Part shown: piece after piece, positions 12,316 to 19,128 of the stretch
Layout of the letters: each line of letters starts with the position of its first letter
How positions within the stretch are numbered: position 1 is the stretch's first letter
NCBI GenBank assembly: GCA_964443315.1
Contig: CAYUCP010000015.1
Coordinates: forward strand, 1-19,128
Source of the DNA: JAGOTP01 sp964443315
GTDB taxonomy: Bacteria; Patescibacteriota; Patescibacteriia; 2-12-FULL-60-25
Length of the DNA: 19,128 bases
Reading direction: 5' to 3'
Position numbers and translations under genes: made by a program
Notes under the pieces: model-generated
The model's database searches: none
Seen by the model: only the letters and a program-made list of their open reading frames with translations
Told to the model about the DNA's origin: nothing

Positions 12316-13451
12316 TGAATACTATGTTTGAACTTTTATTTTCTTCAGAAAAATCACTAGCTCGTCGCGGTCGTTTGCAAACAGCTCACGGGACACTGGA
12401 AACCCCATTCTTCATGCCGATTGCGACGCGTGGAGCGGTGAAGACGCTGTCGTCTTTGGATGTAGAGCGGTTAGCTTCGCCGATTTTGCTTTCAAATACC
12501 TATCACCTCTGGCTTCGTCCGGGGATGGAAGTGATGAAACAAATGGGCGGTCTCCACAAGTTCATGGATTGGAATGGAGCGATCCTTACCGACTCCGGTG
12601 GCTTTCAGGTGTTTAGTTTAGAAGGTCTTCGTAAGCTCGACGACGATGGGGTGTGGTTTCAGTCTCATATTGACGGGGCAAAGCTTCGCCTTACTCCAGA
12701 AACCTGCATGGAGATTCAGCGAACGATCGGCAGCGATATCTGTATGGTATTGGATGTGTGTACGAAATTGCCGGCAACCGATAAGGAGATCCGACGGGCA
12801 CTCGATTTAACTGGTGCGTGGGCAAAACGTTCGAAAGATGCGTTTTTAGCCTTAAAAGACGGATCAATCAATCCAGGTGCGAAACAATTTGGCATCGTCC
12901 AAGGCGGAACAGATGTCGCGCTTCGTAAGGAAAGTGCGAACACGCTGGTTGATATCGGTTTTGATGGGTATGCGATTGGAGGGCTTTCCGTTGGAGAGCC
13001 ATTTACCGAAGCTTGCACAGTCCTTGATGCACTACACCAAGAGTTGCCGCTCGATAGACCACGATACTTCATGGGAGGTGCTAAGCCACACGAGATTGTT
13101 GGCTATGTAAAACGTGGCGTCGATATGTTCGACTGCGTGCTCCCGACTCGTAATGCACGTCACGGAGTCATCTATCGCTTTGTTCATGATGATTTCAACC
13201 GAGAGGATTTTTATGAAGTCGTGCACATCACGAATGAAAAATGGCAACGTTCTGAAGAGAAGCTAGTCGAACTTCGTCCAGATTCCACCCCGATCGATCA
13301 GGAGCTTTCACGCTACACGTATGGCTATGTCTGCCACTTGTTCCGTGTCGAGGAAATGCTTGGTCAGCGCTTAGCAACCTTGATGAACCTGCGCTTCTAC
13401 CTTGAACTCATGAAAAAGATTCGCCAGCAGATCGAAGAGGGGAGATTCTAG
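12315..13451 (+). CDS. tgt: tRNA-guanine transglycosylase, zinc site lost
   Basis: The 378-residue enzyme should swap guanine-34 of GUN-anticodon tRNAs for preQ1 on the queuosine route. Conserved blocks are TPFFMPIATRGAVKTL, ILLSNTYHLWLRPG, ILTDSGGFQVFSL with Asp93, GGLSVGEP and MFDCVLPTRNARHG with the nucleophile Asp273. The C-terminal zinc site of bacterial Tgt (C-x-C-x2-C and a later His) is missing. The segment at 326-343 reads PIDQELSRYTYGYVCHLF, about five residues shorter than E. coli's with none of the three Cys, and the His of the 'IHNL' motif is Met357. In the base pocket DECT reads DVCT. It also ends early, at IEEGRF. The start overlaps the preceding stop (TAATG). Family is certain; activity is likely but unproven. 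Confidence 0.93.
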   Translation: MNTMFELLFSSEKSLARRGRLQTAHGTLETPFFMPIATRGAVKTLSSLDVERLASPILLSNTYHLWLRPGMEVMKQMGGLHKFMDWNGAILTDSGGFQVFSLEGLRKLDDDGVWFQSHIDGAKLRLTPETCMEIQRTIGSDICMVLDVCTKLPATDKEIRRALDLTGAWAKRSKDAFLALKDGSINPGAKQFGIVQGGTDVALRKESANTLVDIGFDGYAIGGLSVGEPFTEACTVLDALHQELPLDRPRYFMGGAKPHEIVGYVKRGVDMFDCVLPTRNARHGVIYRFVHDDFNREDFYEVVHITNEKWQRSEEKLVELRPDSTPIDQELSRYTYGYVCHLFRVEEMLGQRLATLMNLRFYLELMKKIRQQIEEGRF

Positions 13452-13462
13452 AAGAGTTGCCT

Positions 13463-13492
13463 TACGGGCTCAACCTCGGCACACTTCGTCAC
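13463..13492 (+). promoter_or_regulatory. Possible weak promoter for the helicase-nuclease gene
   Basis: TTGCCT (starting 13457), 17 nt, CACACT, 7 nt, ATG at 13493. Both hexamers are imperfect, but the spacing fits a promoter with a near-leaderless start and supports 13493 over the upstream in-frame TTG at 13457. Confidence 0.35.
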
Positions 13493-16468
13493 ATGTCATC
13501 TCCTCCGAACCTTCTAGAAGGCCTCAATGAAGCTCAAAAACAAGCGGTAACCCATGGAGCGGGGCCGCTCTTGATCGTGGCTGGAGCCGGAACGGGAAAA
13601 ACAACCGTGCTCACGCGTCGCTATCAGGCGTTGTTACAAGAATCGAAGGTCACGACGGATTCGATTTTGGCACTCACCTTTACCGATAAAGCGGCGGGTG
13701 AAATGGAAGACCGTGTCTTGAAGCTCATGCCCGTAGGGGCCTATGATTTTTGGATTTCTACTTTCCACGGGTTCTGTCAGCGTATTTTAGAAAACCATGC
13801 GCTTGAGATTGGTCTATCAACGCCGTTTCGACTCCTCACACCGACTGACTGTTGGCTGCTTCTTCGGCGTCATTTGTCTGAGTTGCCGCTAAAGGCCTAT
13901 CGACCATTAGGGAATCCAACCAAATTCCTTCGAGCGCTTGTCCAACACATCTCACGCGCCAAAGATGAAGGCGTTACAGCCGATCGATATGCCGAATTTG
14001 CAAAGTTGGTTGAATTTCCTGTCCAGGCAGAGGGCCAAGCGGAGGAACGTGAACGGTTAGAGGAGTTGGCGGCGCTTTATGCTGTGTATACGCAGATCAT
14101 GCGAGCCGAAGGGTGTTTGGATTTTGGTGACTTGATTTTGGAAACGCTCCGCCTCTTCCGTGAACGTCCGCTGCTACTTGAGAAGTACCGCGCGCAGTTC
14201 AAATACATCCTGGTCGATGAGTTTCAGGATACGAACTGGGCACAGTATGAGCTTGTGAAGCTCCTGGCGGGAGCGCAGAAGAACCTGACGGTGGTAGGAG
14301 ATGATGACCAGGCGATCTACAAGTTCCGTGGAGCGTCTTTGGCGAACATCCTGCAGTTCCGTGATGATTTCCCCGAAGCGACGACAGTGGCCCTGACCAA
14401 GAACTATCGCTCCAAAAAGGAGATTCTGGATTTAGCGTATCGTTCAATTGAAAAGAACAATCCAAACCGTTTGGAGGTGAAGCTCGCAGATACGGGTCTG
14501 AGCAAGCGACTGCAGGCAGAGATGGGGGAAGGCGGTTCGGGAACGGTTGAGCTTCTCTGGACACGCACCGTTGAGCAGGAAGCCGACAAAGTGGTTGAGC
14601 AGATTGAGCGCATTAAGCGCACCGATCCATCAGCGACCTGGAATGATTTTGCGGTACTTGTTCGTTCGAATGATGGAGCGGAGGCGTTTGTGCGAGCCAT
14701 GGAACGAGCGCGTGTGCCGTTCCAATTTATGGCCTTGCGTGGGCTCTACGCCAAACCGACTGTAATCGATCTCGTGTCGCTTCTGACGTTGCTTGATACA
14801 CGCACAGATTCGGCCACTGTCTGGCGCGTGCTGACGATGGACTGTTACGGGCTGGGTGCGTCTGATGTGGCTGAGCTTTTGGCGTATGCCAATCGGAAGG
14901 GGTATCCGCTCTGGAGCGTGGTGCGTGAAGCGACTTCGTCTGAAAAGACAGCGTTCTTGAGTTCGGGTGGGAGAAAGGTGCTGCAACGCATCTATGAAGA
15001 TATCGAAGGGCTGGCGGAGTTGGCTCATCGCGCTTTGCCGTTCCAGGTATTTCAGGCGCTTCTGGAAAAAACGGGCTTCTTGGCCTGTGTCTTGCGTCTC
15101 ACCGAACGAGATCGGGTAGAGGCGCTTCGTCATGTGTCTGGCTTTGCCGATCGCCTGCGTCGCTACGAGCAGATTACGCACGCCCCAACGCTCCATGGCT
15201 TTTTGGAGGAGTACAAAATGGAGATCGAGAGCGGGGAAGAGGGCGCGCTTGATAGCGATCCGGAAGCAGAAGGGCCAGACATGGTGAAGATTCTCACTGT
15301 TCACGCCGCAAAAGGCTTGGAGTATCGTTTTGTCTTTGTCGTGTCGATGGTTGACCAGCGCTTTCCAACGCGAGCCCGCAGCGAAGCGATTCCGCTTCCA
15401 GACGGGCTTGTTCAGGAACGGTTACCCGAAGGAAATGCGCATATCGAAGAAGAGCGTCGCTTGTTCTATGTCGCGCTTACTCGTGCCAAAGAGCGTTTGT
15501 TTTTGACCGGATCGTACGAATACGGTGGAACACGTGATAAGAAGCCTTCTTCTTTCTTGGCCGAAATGGATCTCACGCCTCCGCCAAAAGAGGCCTTGGC
15601 GCAACAAGAGGTAGTTGAACTCCTGACATCACGTTCTGATACCCACGAAGAGTTGGCGAAAGATTTGGCGCTCTACCCTTTGAAGCGTCGTTTTAGCTTT
15701 ACACAGCTGGCCGCCTTCCGAAAATGTCCACTGCAGTACAAGTTCTCGCACATTTATCGCATTCCGACGCTCGGTTCCTACCAGCGTAGCTTTGGGCAGT
15801 CGATCCACCTGACGTTCCAGAAGGTCTTTCAGCTGCACCAAGCGCGTACAGCTGCAACGCAAGCCTCTTTGTTTGAGGCGCCAGCTTCAGGCGTAGCGAC
15901 TGGCGGTTGGGCGGTGACGCTTGAGGAGGCGCTCGAGATCTATGAAGACACGTGGATTGACGAATGGTATCCAGATCGGACCATGCATGATGACTACAAA
16001 GCAAAAGGCAAGGTTGCTGTTACGCGCTCAATGGAGAGTTGGGCGGCGCATCCGCCACAGCCCTTGGAGCTCGAAAAGGAATTCATCCTCCAGATCGGCG
16101 GTCATTCAATTAAAGGAAAGATTGACCGGGTTGATCAAAACTCAGATGGTACAGTGACGATTTACGATTACAAAACAGGGGAGGTGAAGGAGAAGCTGGA
16201 ATCAGAAGACAAAGAGCAGCTCTACCTCTATCAATTGGCATTAGAGGGACGTGGTTTTACGGTTGCTGGTTTGAAATATGTCTATGTGCTAGATCATCAG
16301 GAGTTGGAGGTGGATCTGTTGGAAGAGGCGAAGAAAGAGCAGTTCTTAACCAAGATGGCCGAGCGTATGGATGCGATTTTGACGTCGAAGTTTGAAGCGA
16401 CACCTGAGCCATTCGTCTGTAAATATTGCGACTTCCGCCAGGTGTGTACCTTCCGTAAACTGTCGTAA
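13493..16468 (+). CDS. UvrD/PcrA-family helicase fused to an AddB-type Fe-S PD-(D/E)XK nuclease
   Basis: This 991-residue protein combines a superfamily 1A helicase with a C-terminal nuclease. Helicase motifs in order are AGAGTGKT with Lys36, LALTFTDKAAGEM, ISTFHGFCQRIL, VDEFQDT (Asp242, Glu243), VVGDDDQAIYKFRGA, KNYRS, VKILTVHAAKGLEY and RLFYVALTRAKERL. From about residue 730 comes a RecB-like nuclease with Asp878 (KGKIDRVD) and Asp892-Tyr-Lys894 (YDYKTG). Cys745 (FRKCPLQY) and Cys976/979/985 (C-x2-C-x5-C) form the pattern of the AddB-type 4Fe-4S cluster. It could do end resection or general repair without AddB/RecC partners. I start at the ATG 13493; a TTG at 13457 would add 12 residues. 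It follows tgt closely. Confidence 0.92.
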   Translation: MSSPPNLLEGLNEAQKQAVTHGAGPLLIVAGAGTGKTTVLTRRYQALLQESKVTTDSILALTFTDKAAGEMEDRVLKLMPVGAYDFWISTFHGFCQRILENHALEIGLSTPFRLLTPTDCWLLLRRHLSELPLKAYRPLGNPTKFLRALVQHISRAKDEGVTADRYAEFAKLVEFPVQAEGQAEERERLEELAALYAVYTQIMRAEGCLDFGDLILETLRLFRERPLLLEKYRAQFKYILVDEFQDTNWAQYELVKLLAGAQKNLTVVGDDDQAIYKFRGASLANILQFRDDFPEATTVALTKNYRSKKEILDLAYRSIEKNNPNRLEVKLADTGLSKRLQAEMGEGGSGTVELLWTRTVEQEADKVVEQIERIKRTDPSATWNDFAVLVRSNDGAEAFVRAMERARVPFQFMALRGLYAKPTVIDLVSLLTLLDTRTDSATVWRVLTMDCYGLGASDVAELLAYANRKGYPLWSVVREATSSEKTAFLSSGGRKVLQRIYEDIEGLAELAHRALPFQVFQALLEKTGFLACVLRLTERDRVEALRHVSGFADRLRRYEQITHAPTLHGFLEEYKMEIESGEEGALDSDPEAEGPDMVKILTVHAAKGLEYRFVFVVSMVDQRFPTRARSEAIPLPDGLVQERLPEGNAHIEEERRLFYVALTRAKERLFLTGSYEYGGTRDKKPSSFLAEMDLTPPPKEALAQQEVVELLTSRSDTHEELAKDLALYPLKRRFSFTQLAAFRKCPLQYKFSHIYRIPTLGSYQRSFGQSIHLTFQKVFQLHQARTAATQASLFEAPASGVATGGWAVTLEEALEIYEDTWIDEWYPDRTMHDDYKAKGKVAVTRSMESWAAHPPQPLELEKEFILQIGGHSIKGKIDRVDQNSDGTVTIYDYKTGEVKEKLESEDKEQLYLYQLALEGRGFTVAGLKYVYVLDHQELEVDLLEEAKKEQFLTKMAERMDAILTSKFEATPEPFVCKYCDFRQVCTFRKLS

Positions 16469-16471
16469 GCT

Positions 16472-16762
16472 ATGGCCTTTCAACCAATCCGCCGGCTCAT
16501 TCCGGGTGCTATCCGCCAAGCCGGTATCGAAGAGCAGGTTTCGAGCGTTCGTGTGCTCGCCCTCGCGAAAGACATCCTTGAACGGTTTTGGGGGCTAGAA
16601 AAAGCGCAGTACATAGAATGGATCTCCTACAAAGAAGGAGCGATCAAGATCCGTGCGCATGCACCAGCTGCAAAACAAGAGCTAAAAGCCTGGGAAGTGC
16701 GCTTCATGAACGAGTTGAACCGAGCCCTGGGGGCAAAACGCGTCACAAAGATAACGGAATAG
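16472..16762 (+). CDS. DUF721/DciA-like small protein
   Basis: This 96-residue protein has the pattern of the DUF721 domain, known from DciA, which helps load the replicative helicase DnaB in many bacteria. It shows an N-terminal helix (VRVLALAKDILERFWG), a central strand pair with Trp (YIEWISYKEGAIKIRA), a helix in which the chain is 'ELKAWEVRFMNELNRALG', and a final beta strand (KRVTKITE). DciA proteins are often longer, with extra segments; this is the bare domain. It starts 3 bp after the helicase-nuclease stop at the repeated junction TAAGCTATG and has no Shine-Dalgarno, so it is co-transcribed. Assignment is by pattern only; a role in replication is inference. Confidence 0.6.
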   Translation: MAFQPIRRLIPGAIRQAGIEEQVSSVRVLALAKDILERFWGLEKAQYIEWISYKEGAIKIRAHAPAAKQELKAWEVRFMNELNRALGAKRVTKITE

Positions 16763-16764
16763 GG

Positions 16765-16776
16765 TATGATGCTGCC
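16765..16776 (+). promoter_or_regulatory. -10 hexamer for leaderless start at 16777
   Basis: TATGAT (5/6) is followed by exactly 6 nt (GCTGCC) and an ATG at 16777. GTCACA ends 17 nt upstream and could be a -35 (4/6). This is the best leaderless promoter in the window and marks a new transcription unit before the gap. Confidence 0.6.
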
Positions 16777-16832
16777 ATGCCCTACGTGCGGTTCCTTCTT
16801 CTCATGGCGATAGCGACGATTCTGGGTCTTGG
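16777..16832 (+). CDS. N-terminal fragment of an exported or membrane protein, cut by the scaffold gap
   Basis: The 18 complete codons read MPYVRFLLLMAIATILGL, a typical signal peptide or first membrane helix, and then run into N. This is not the start of MreB, which normally opens with a cytoplasmic 'GIDLGT.N' segment. It is therefore the beginning of a different gene whose remainder is lost in the gap. The start is supported by TATGAT 6 nt upstream. Reading straight through the N into mreB happens to stay in frame, but only because the gap was filled with 100 N. Confidence 0.6.
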
Positions 16833-16932
16833 NNNNNNNNNNNNNNNNNNNNNNNNNNNNNNNNNNNNNNNNNNNNNNNNNNNNNNNNNNNNNNNNNNNN
16901 NNNNNNNNNNNNNNNNNNNNNNNNNNNNNNNN
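16833..16932. other. Scaffold gap of exactly 100 N
   Basis: The run is exactly 100 N, the usual placeholder for a gap of unknown size. By comparison with a normal MreB of about 340 residues, roughly 135 N-terminal residues (about 400 bp) plus the rest of the preceding gene are missing, so the true gap is probably at least 500 bp. Confidence 0.95.
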
Positions 16933-17577
16933 CGCTTGGTTGAAGAACCGATTGCGGCAGCGGTGGGTGCGGGGATCGATATCTCGGAGCCAACGGGGAA
17001 CATGATCGTAAATATTGGAGGAGGAAACACAGAGATCGCTGTCATCTCATTACGCGGTGTCGTCACCTCAAAGAGCATCCCGATCGCAGGTGATGAGCTG
17101 AATAAAAATATTGTTCAATATGCACGCGACGTGTTTAGCATCATGTTGGGTGAACGAATCGCCGAAGAATTGAAGATCGGGATCGGTTCGGCGATGGAAT
17201 TGGAAGAGCCGCTCGAAATGGCAATGCGTGGACGCGATCTCTTGAGCGGGTTGCCGCGTGAGATTATTGTGAACGATGGTCAGATTCGTGAGGCCCTTGG
17301 ACGATCAGTGAAGGCGATTATCGAACAGATTAAATCGATTCTTGAAATCACCCCGCCTGAGCTGGTCGCGGATATCCAACAAAAGGGGATTGTCCTCACC
17401 GGCGGTGGGGCGTTGTTACGTGGTCTTGATCAGGCGATTGGAAAGTGGACGGGTCTGCCGGTGCGAGTTGCTGACGATCCAATGACCAGTGCTGTTCGCG
17501 GAGCGGGCATGTTGCTTGAACGATCGGACTTAATGGCAGATGTTGCCTTCCCAGCAACGGATGCGGGTATTCGCTAA
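16933..17577 (+). CDS. mreB: Rod-shape actin homologue MreB, 5' end missing in gap
   Basis: The 214 visible residues are the C-terminal two-thirds of MreB, the cytoplasmic actin-like filament that guides side-wall peptidoglycan synthesis. Matches include RLVEEPIAAAVGAG with the catalytic Glu, the phosphate-2 loop MIVNIGGGNTEIAVISLRG, RGRDLLSGLPREI, ITPPELVADI and the adenine-side loop VLTGGGALLRGLD. The phosphate-2 loop is unusual: the family's Asp and first Thr of DIGGGTTE are both Asn. It is followed after 3 bp by mreC, then mreD and a class B PBP, the standard elongasome order. Only the first part is missing, from the scaffold gap. Confidence 0.95.
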   Translation, partial: RLVEEPIAAAVGAGIDISEPTGNMIVNIGGGNTEIAVISLRGVVTSKSIPIAGDELNKNIVQYARDVFSIMLGERIAEELKIGIGSAMELEEPLEMAMRGRDLLSGLPREIIVNDGQIREALGRSVKAIIEQIKSILEITPPELVADIQQKGIVLTGGGALLRGLDQAIGKWTGLPVRVADDPMTSAVRGAGMLLERSDLMADVAFPATDAGIR

Positions 17578-17580
17578 GCT

Positions 17581-18369
17581 ATGCGCCCCTGGATGATCAA
17601 GGGAGGGATCATTCTCGCACTGCTCGTTGGTTTGTTTATCGTACGTGGTCCACTTGGGCGATTAGCTGAACGAACGTTCTTGCCAGTTGTCGCGCGCTTC
17701 TCTCTGTGGTCTGAGCGGATTGATCATGCAGGTCGAGCGATCGCCTTGCCGAACGATGGGTCGATCGAACAGTGCGAAGAGCGCTTACAGACCCGTATTG
17801 TTGATGCGGCTCGTCTTTCCGCGCTCGAGCAGGAAAATCGGTTGCTACGTGCTCAGGCCTCTTTTTTGGCTGAGTCTGGGTATGATCACGTGGGTGCGCG
17901 TGTGATTGGTCGTCGAATCGATCACATTCATGCTCGTCTTCTGATCGACCGAGGAACCAACGATGCGATCGAAGAAGGTCAAGCCGTGATTACAGAAAAT
18001 GGCCTTTTGGTTGGAAAAATCGTGGAAGCTGGTTCGCGTGTGTCTACGGTCGAGCTTCTCACGGACGTGGATAGCCGTATCGCGGTGGCTTCGGCGAAAG
18101 ACGGTCAGCTGATTGGTGTGTTAGAAGGTCGTGGAAATGGGGCTACCTTGCTGACCTATATTCCTTCATCAGTGGACGTCGTGGCTGACGATCTCCTGCT
18201 TACGGCAGGTACCGAAGAGAAGGTTCCGCCACGTTTAGCGATTGGCGTAGTGAACTCGGTGACGCGCTCAGCGAAAGATCCTTTTTATCAAGCATCGGTC
18301 GATCCCACCATCCGTATTGAGCGCCTGTCGTTCTTGTCGGTTCTTCGACCGAGCGCCTTAACGCGTTAA
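17581..18369 (+). CDS. mreC: Rod-shape-determining protein MreC
   Basis: This 262-residue protein links cytoplasmic MreB filaments to periplasmic wall enzymes. It has one N-terminal membrane helix (about 6-22, IKGGIILALLVGLFIV) and a coiled coil at about 61-98 (ERLQTRIVDAARLSALEQEN). The double beta-barrel domain follows, with typical phrases HARLLIDRGTNDAIEEGQAVITENGLLVGKI, STVELLTDVDSRIAV and LLTAGTEEKVPPRLAIGVV. Length is near the usual 270-370. It begins 3 bp after the mreB stop in the junction TAAGCTATG with no ribosome site, so it is likely expressed by reinitiation within the operon. Confidence 0.93.
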   Translation: MRPWMIKGGIILALLVGLFIVRGPLGRLAERTFLPVVARFSLWSERIDHAGRAIALPNDGSIEQCEERLQTRIVDAARLSALEQENRLLRAQASFLAESGYDHVGARVIGRRIDHIHARLLIDRGTNDAIEEGQAVITENGLLVGKIVEAGSRVSTVELLTDVDSRIAVASAKDGQLIGVLEGRGNGATLLTYIPSSVDVVADDLLLTAGTEEKVPPRLAIGVVNSVTRSAKDPFYQASVDPTIRIERLSFLSVLRPSALTR

Positions 18370-18372
18370 GCT

Positions 18373-18882
18373 ATGATTCGGTATGTTGCGTGGATCATCG
18401 TGTGGCTCTTCGCCTTGGTTTGGTGCCTAGGCGTCCGACCTTTCGTGCCTGGGTTATTTCCGATTGAGCCATACATACCGTTTTTGGTCGCCTCGCTCAT
18501 GTTGGGTCCGCTCCGCTTAGTGATCCCGCTCATACTCGTCGGCGGATTATTGCTCGACGTGTTCCAACCCTTTCCGCATCCGATTGCCTTTTTTGTGCTC
18601 CTAGGGCTTTCCTGTTTGATCGGTTTAGCGATACGCTTCGTGTTGGCGAGTCGATCGTTTTATAGTGCACTGATTTTAGTGCTTATCTCACGCATTCTGA
18701 TTGCTCTCGCGGTCTATGGGTTCGGAGCAGGTGTAGCGGTGTGGCCTGCTGAGAAAGCCGTTCTTTCAAGTCCACTCTTCCTCCTCATTACCACTGTGTG
18801 CGATGCAATTCTCTTATTGATCGCGTTCCGCTTAGTTGCCCGACCGCTCCTGGGAGCAAAGCGGGTTCAAATCGCTCGTTAA
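18373..18882 (+). CDS. mreD: Rod-shape-determining membrane protein MreD
   Basis: This 169-residue, very hydrophobic protein has about five membrane helices (near 3-20, 35-65, 70-90, 96-122 and 130-158) and few charges. Sequence conservation in MreD is low. The call rests on size, hydrophobicity, the VGGLLLDVFQPFPHP segment (similar to the family's 'G...D.....p.G') and its place between mreC and a class B PBP. It starts 3 bp after mreC in a third TAAGCTATG junction. MreD is part of the elongasome membrane complex. Confidence 0.85.
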   Translation: MIRYVAWIIVWLFALVWCLGVRPFVPGLFPIEPYIPFLVASLMLGPLRLVIPLILVGGLLLDVFQPFPHPIAFFVLLGLSCLIGLAIRFVLASRSFYSALILVLISRILIALAVYGFGAGVAVWPAEKAVLSSPLFLLITTVCDAILLLIAFRLVARPLLGAKRVQIAR

Positions 18883-18886
18883 GCCT

Positions 18887-19128
18887 ATGGATGCACGTCG
18901 CTACTTTTCTGACATCACCGAGACCGGAAATTTGCGCATGCAGAACCGCACGGAGGAAGACGTGCGGCATGAATTGTTATTCGAGCGTGATTGGAACCAG
19001 GCCAAGCAGCGACCGTTGTATCTTACTTCGTCTTTTTCAAAAAAACGCTTCTTTCTAGCTCTGGCAGTTGTCGTTCTCTCGGTTGTTACGTTATTAGGAC
19101 GAGCGCTTTGGATGCAGGTCGGTCAGGC
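18887..19128 (+). CDS. mrdA: Class B penicillin-binding protein N-terminus, probably PBP2 (partial)
   Basis: The 80 visible residues comprise a charged cytoplasmic tail of about 50 residues, one membrane helix at about 54-71 (FFLALAVVVLSVVTLL) and then GRALWMQVGQ, the usual membrane-exit motif of class B PBPs ('R.w.lQv..G'). The catalytic domain lies beyond the window. The position directly after mreBCD, 4 bp behind mreD (TAAGCCTATG), argues for PBP2, the elongasome transpeptidase, rather than FtsI. The N-terminal tail is longer than in E. coli PBP2. No Shine-Dalgarno is visible. Confidence 0.8.
   Translation, partial: MDARRYFSDITETGNLRMQNRTEEDVRHELLFERDWNQAKQRPLYLTSSFSKKRFFLALAVVVLSVVTLLGRALWMQVGQ

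Noticed and set aside
1..19128. CRISPR arrays, insertion sequences, transposases, rRNA
   Set aside because: No regularly spaced repeats, no transposase motifs with inverted ends, and no rRNA-like stretches were seen.

Overview
The window reads as a fragment of a small, slow-acquiring bacterial genome of the Candidate Phyla Radiation (Patescibacteria) type. A lineage close to the Uhrbacteria/Magasanikbacteria is my best guess, made from protein style and gene content only. Pointers are the trimmed housekeeping enzymes (a MurF without its usual N-terminal domain, a Tgt without its zinc site, a UvrD helicase fused to an Fe-S nuclease), unrecognised large membrane proteins, and native genes mostly without Shine-Dalgarno sequences. 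Several native starts instead have a -10-like hexamer exactly 6 nt before the ATG, which suggests leaderless transcripts.

Layout. 1-1490: the end of a class B penicillin-binding protein, then a MurF-type ligase. 1513-1620: tRNA-Glu(CTC) with a strong terminator. 1657-5438: a block of five orphan genes (two DUF3592 proteins, an alpha-helical protein, a one-TM protein, a small lipoprotein). 5572-8203: an M29 aminopeptidase converging on rnhB-gpsA. 8265-9920: a small secreted protein, ruvX and recO. 9974-10082: tRNA-Val(TAC) and its terminator. 10193-10399: a tiny Cys-rich protein. 10690-16762: a large membrane protein coupled to tgt, then a helicase-nuclease and a DUF721/DciA-like protein. 16777-19128: the start of an exported protein, a 100-N scaffold gap, then mreB (5' end lost), mreC, mreD and the start of a class B PBP (probably mrdA/PBP2), i.e. 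the elongasome operon.

Functionally, the two ends are peptidoglycan synthesis and rod-shape genes. The middle is genome maintenance (RNase HII, RuvX, RecO, UvrD-nuclease), tRNA modification (Tgt) and lipid precursor supply (GpsA). Three genes differ in style from everything else: 2237-3094, 4827-5438 and 10193-10399. All lie on the minus strand and look GC-rich. Each has a TTGAC(A/G)-17 nt- -10 promoter, an AGGAG-type Shine-Dalgarno and a GC-rich hairpin behind it. They look like independent, separately expressed accessory units and are the best candidates for something undescribed. Other notable points are the zinc-less Tgt, an MreB with two changed nucleotide-site residues, and an apparent in-frame fusion across the gap that is an assembly artefact. 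All statements come from reading the sequence and from memory of the families; no search or count was run.
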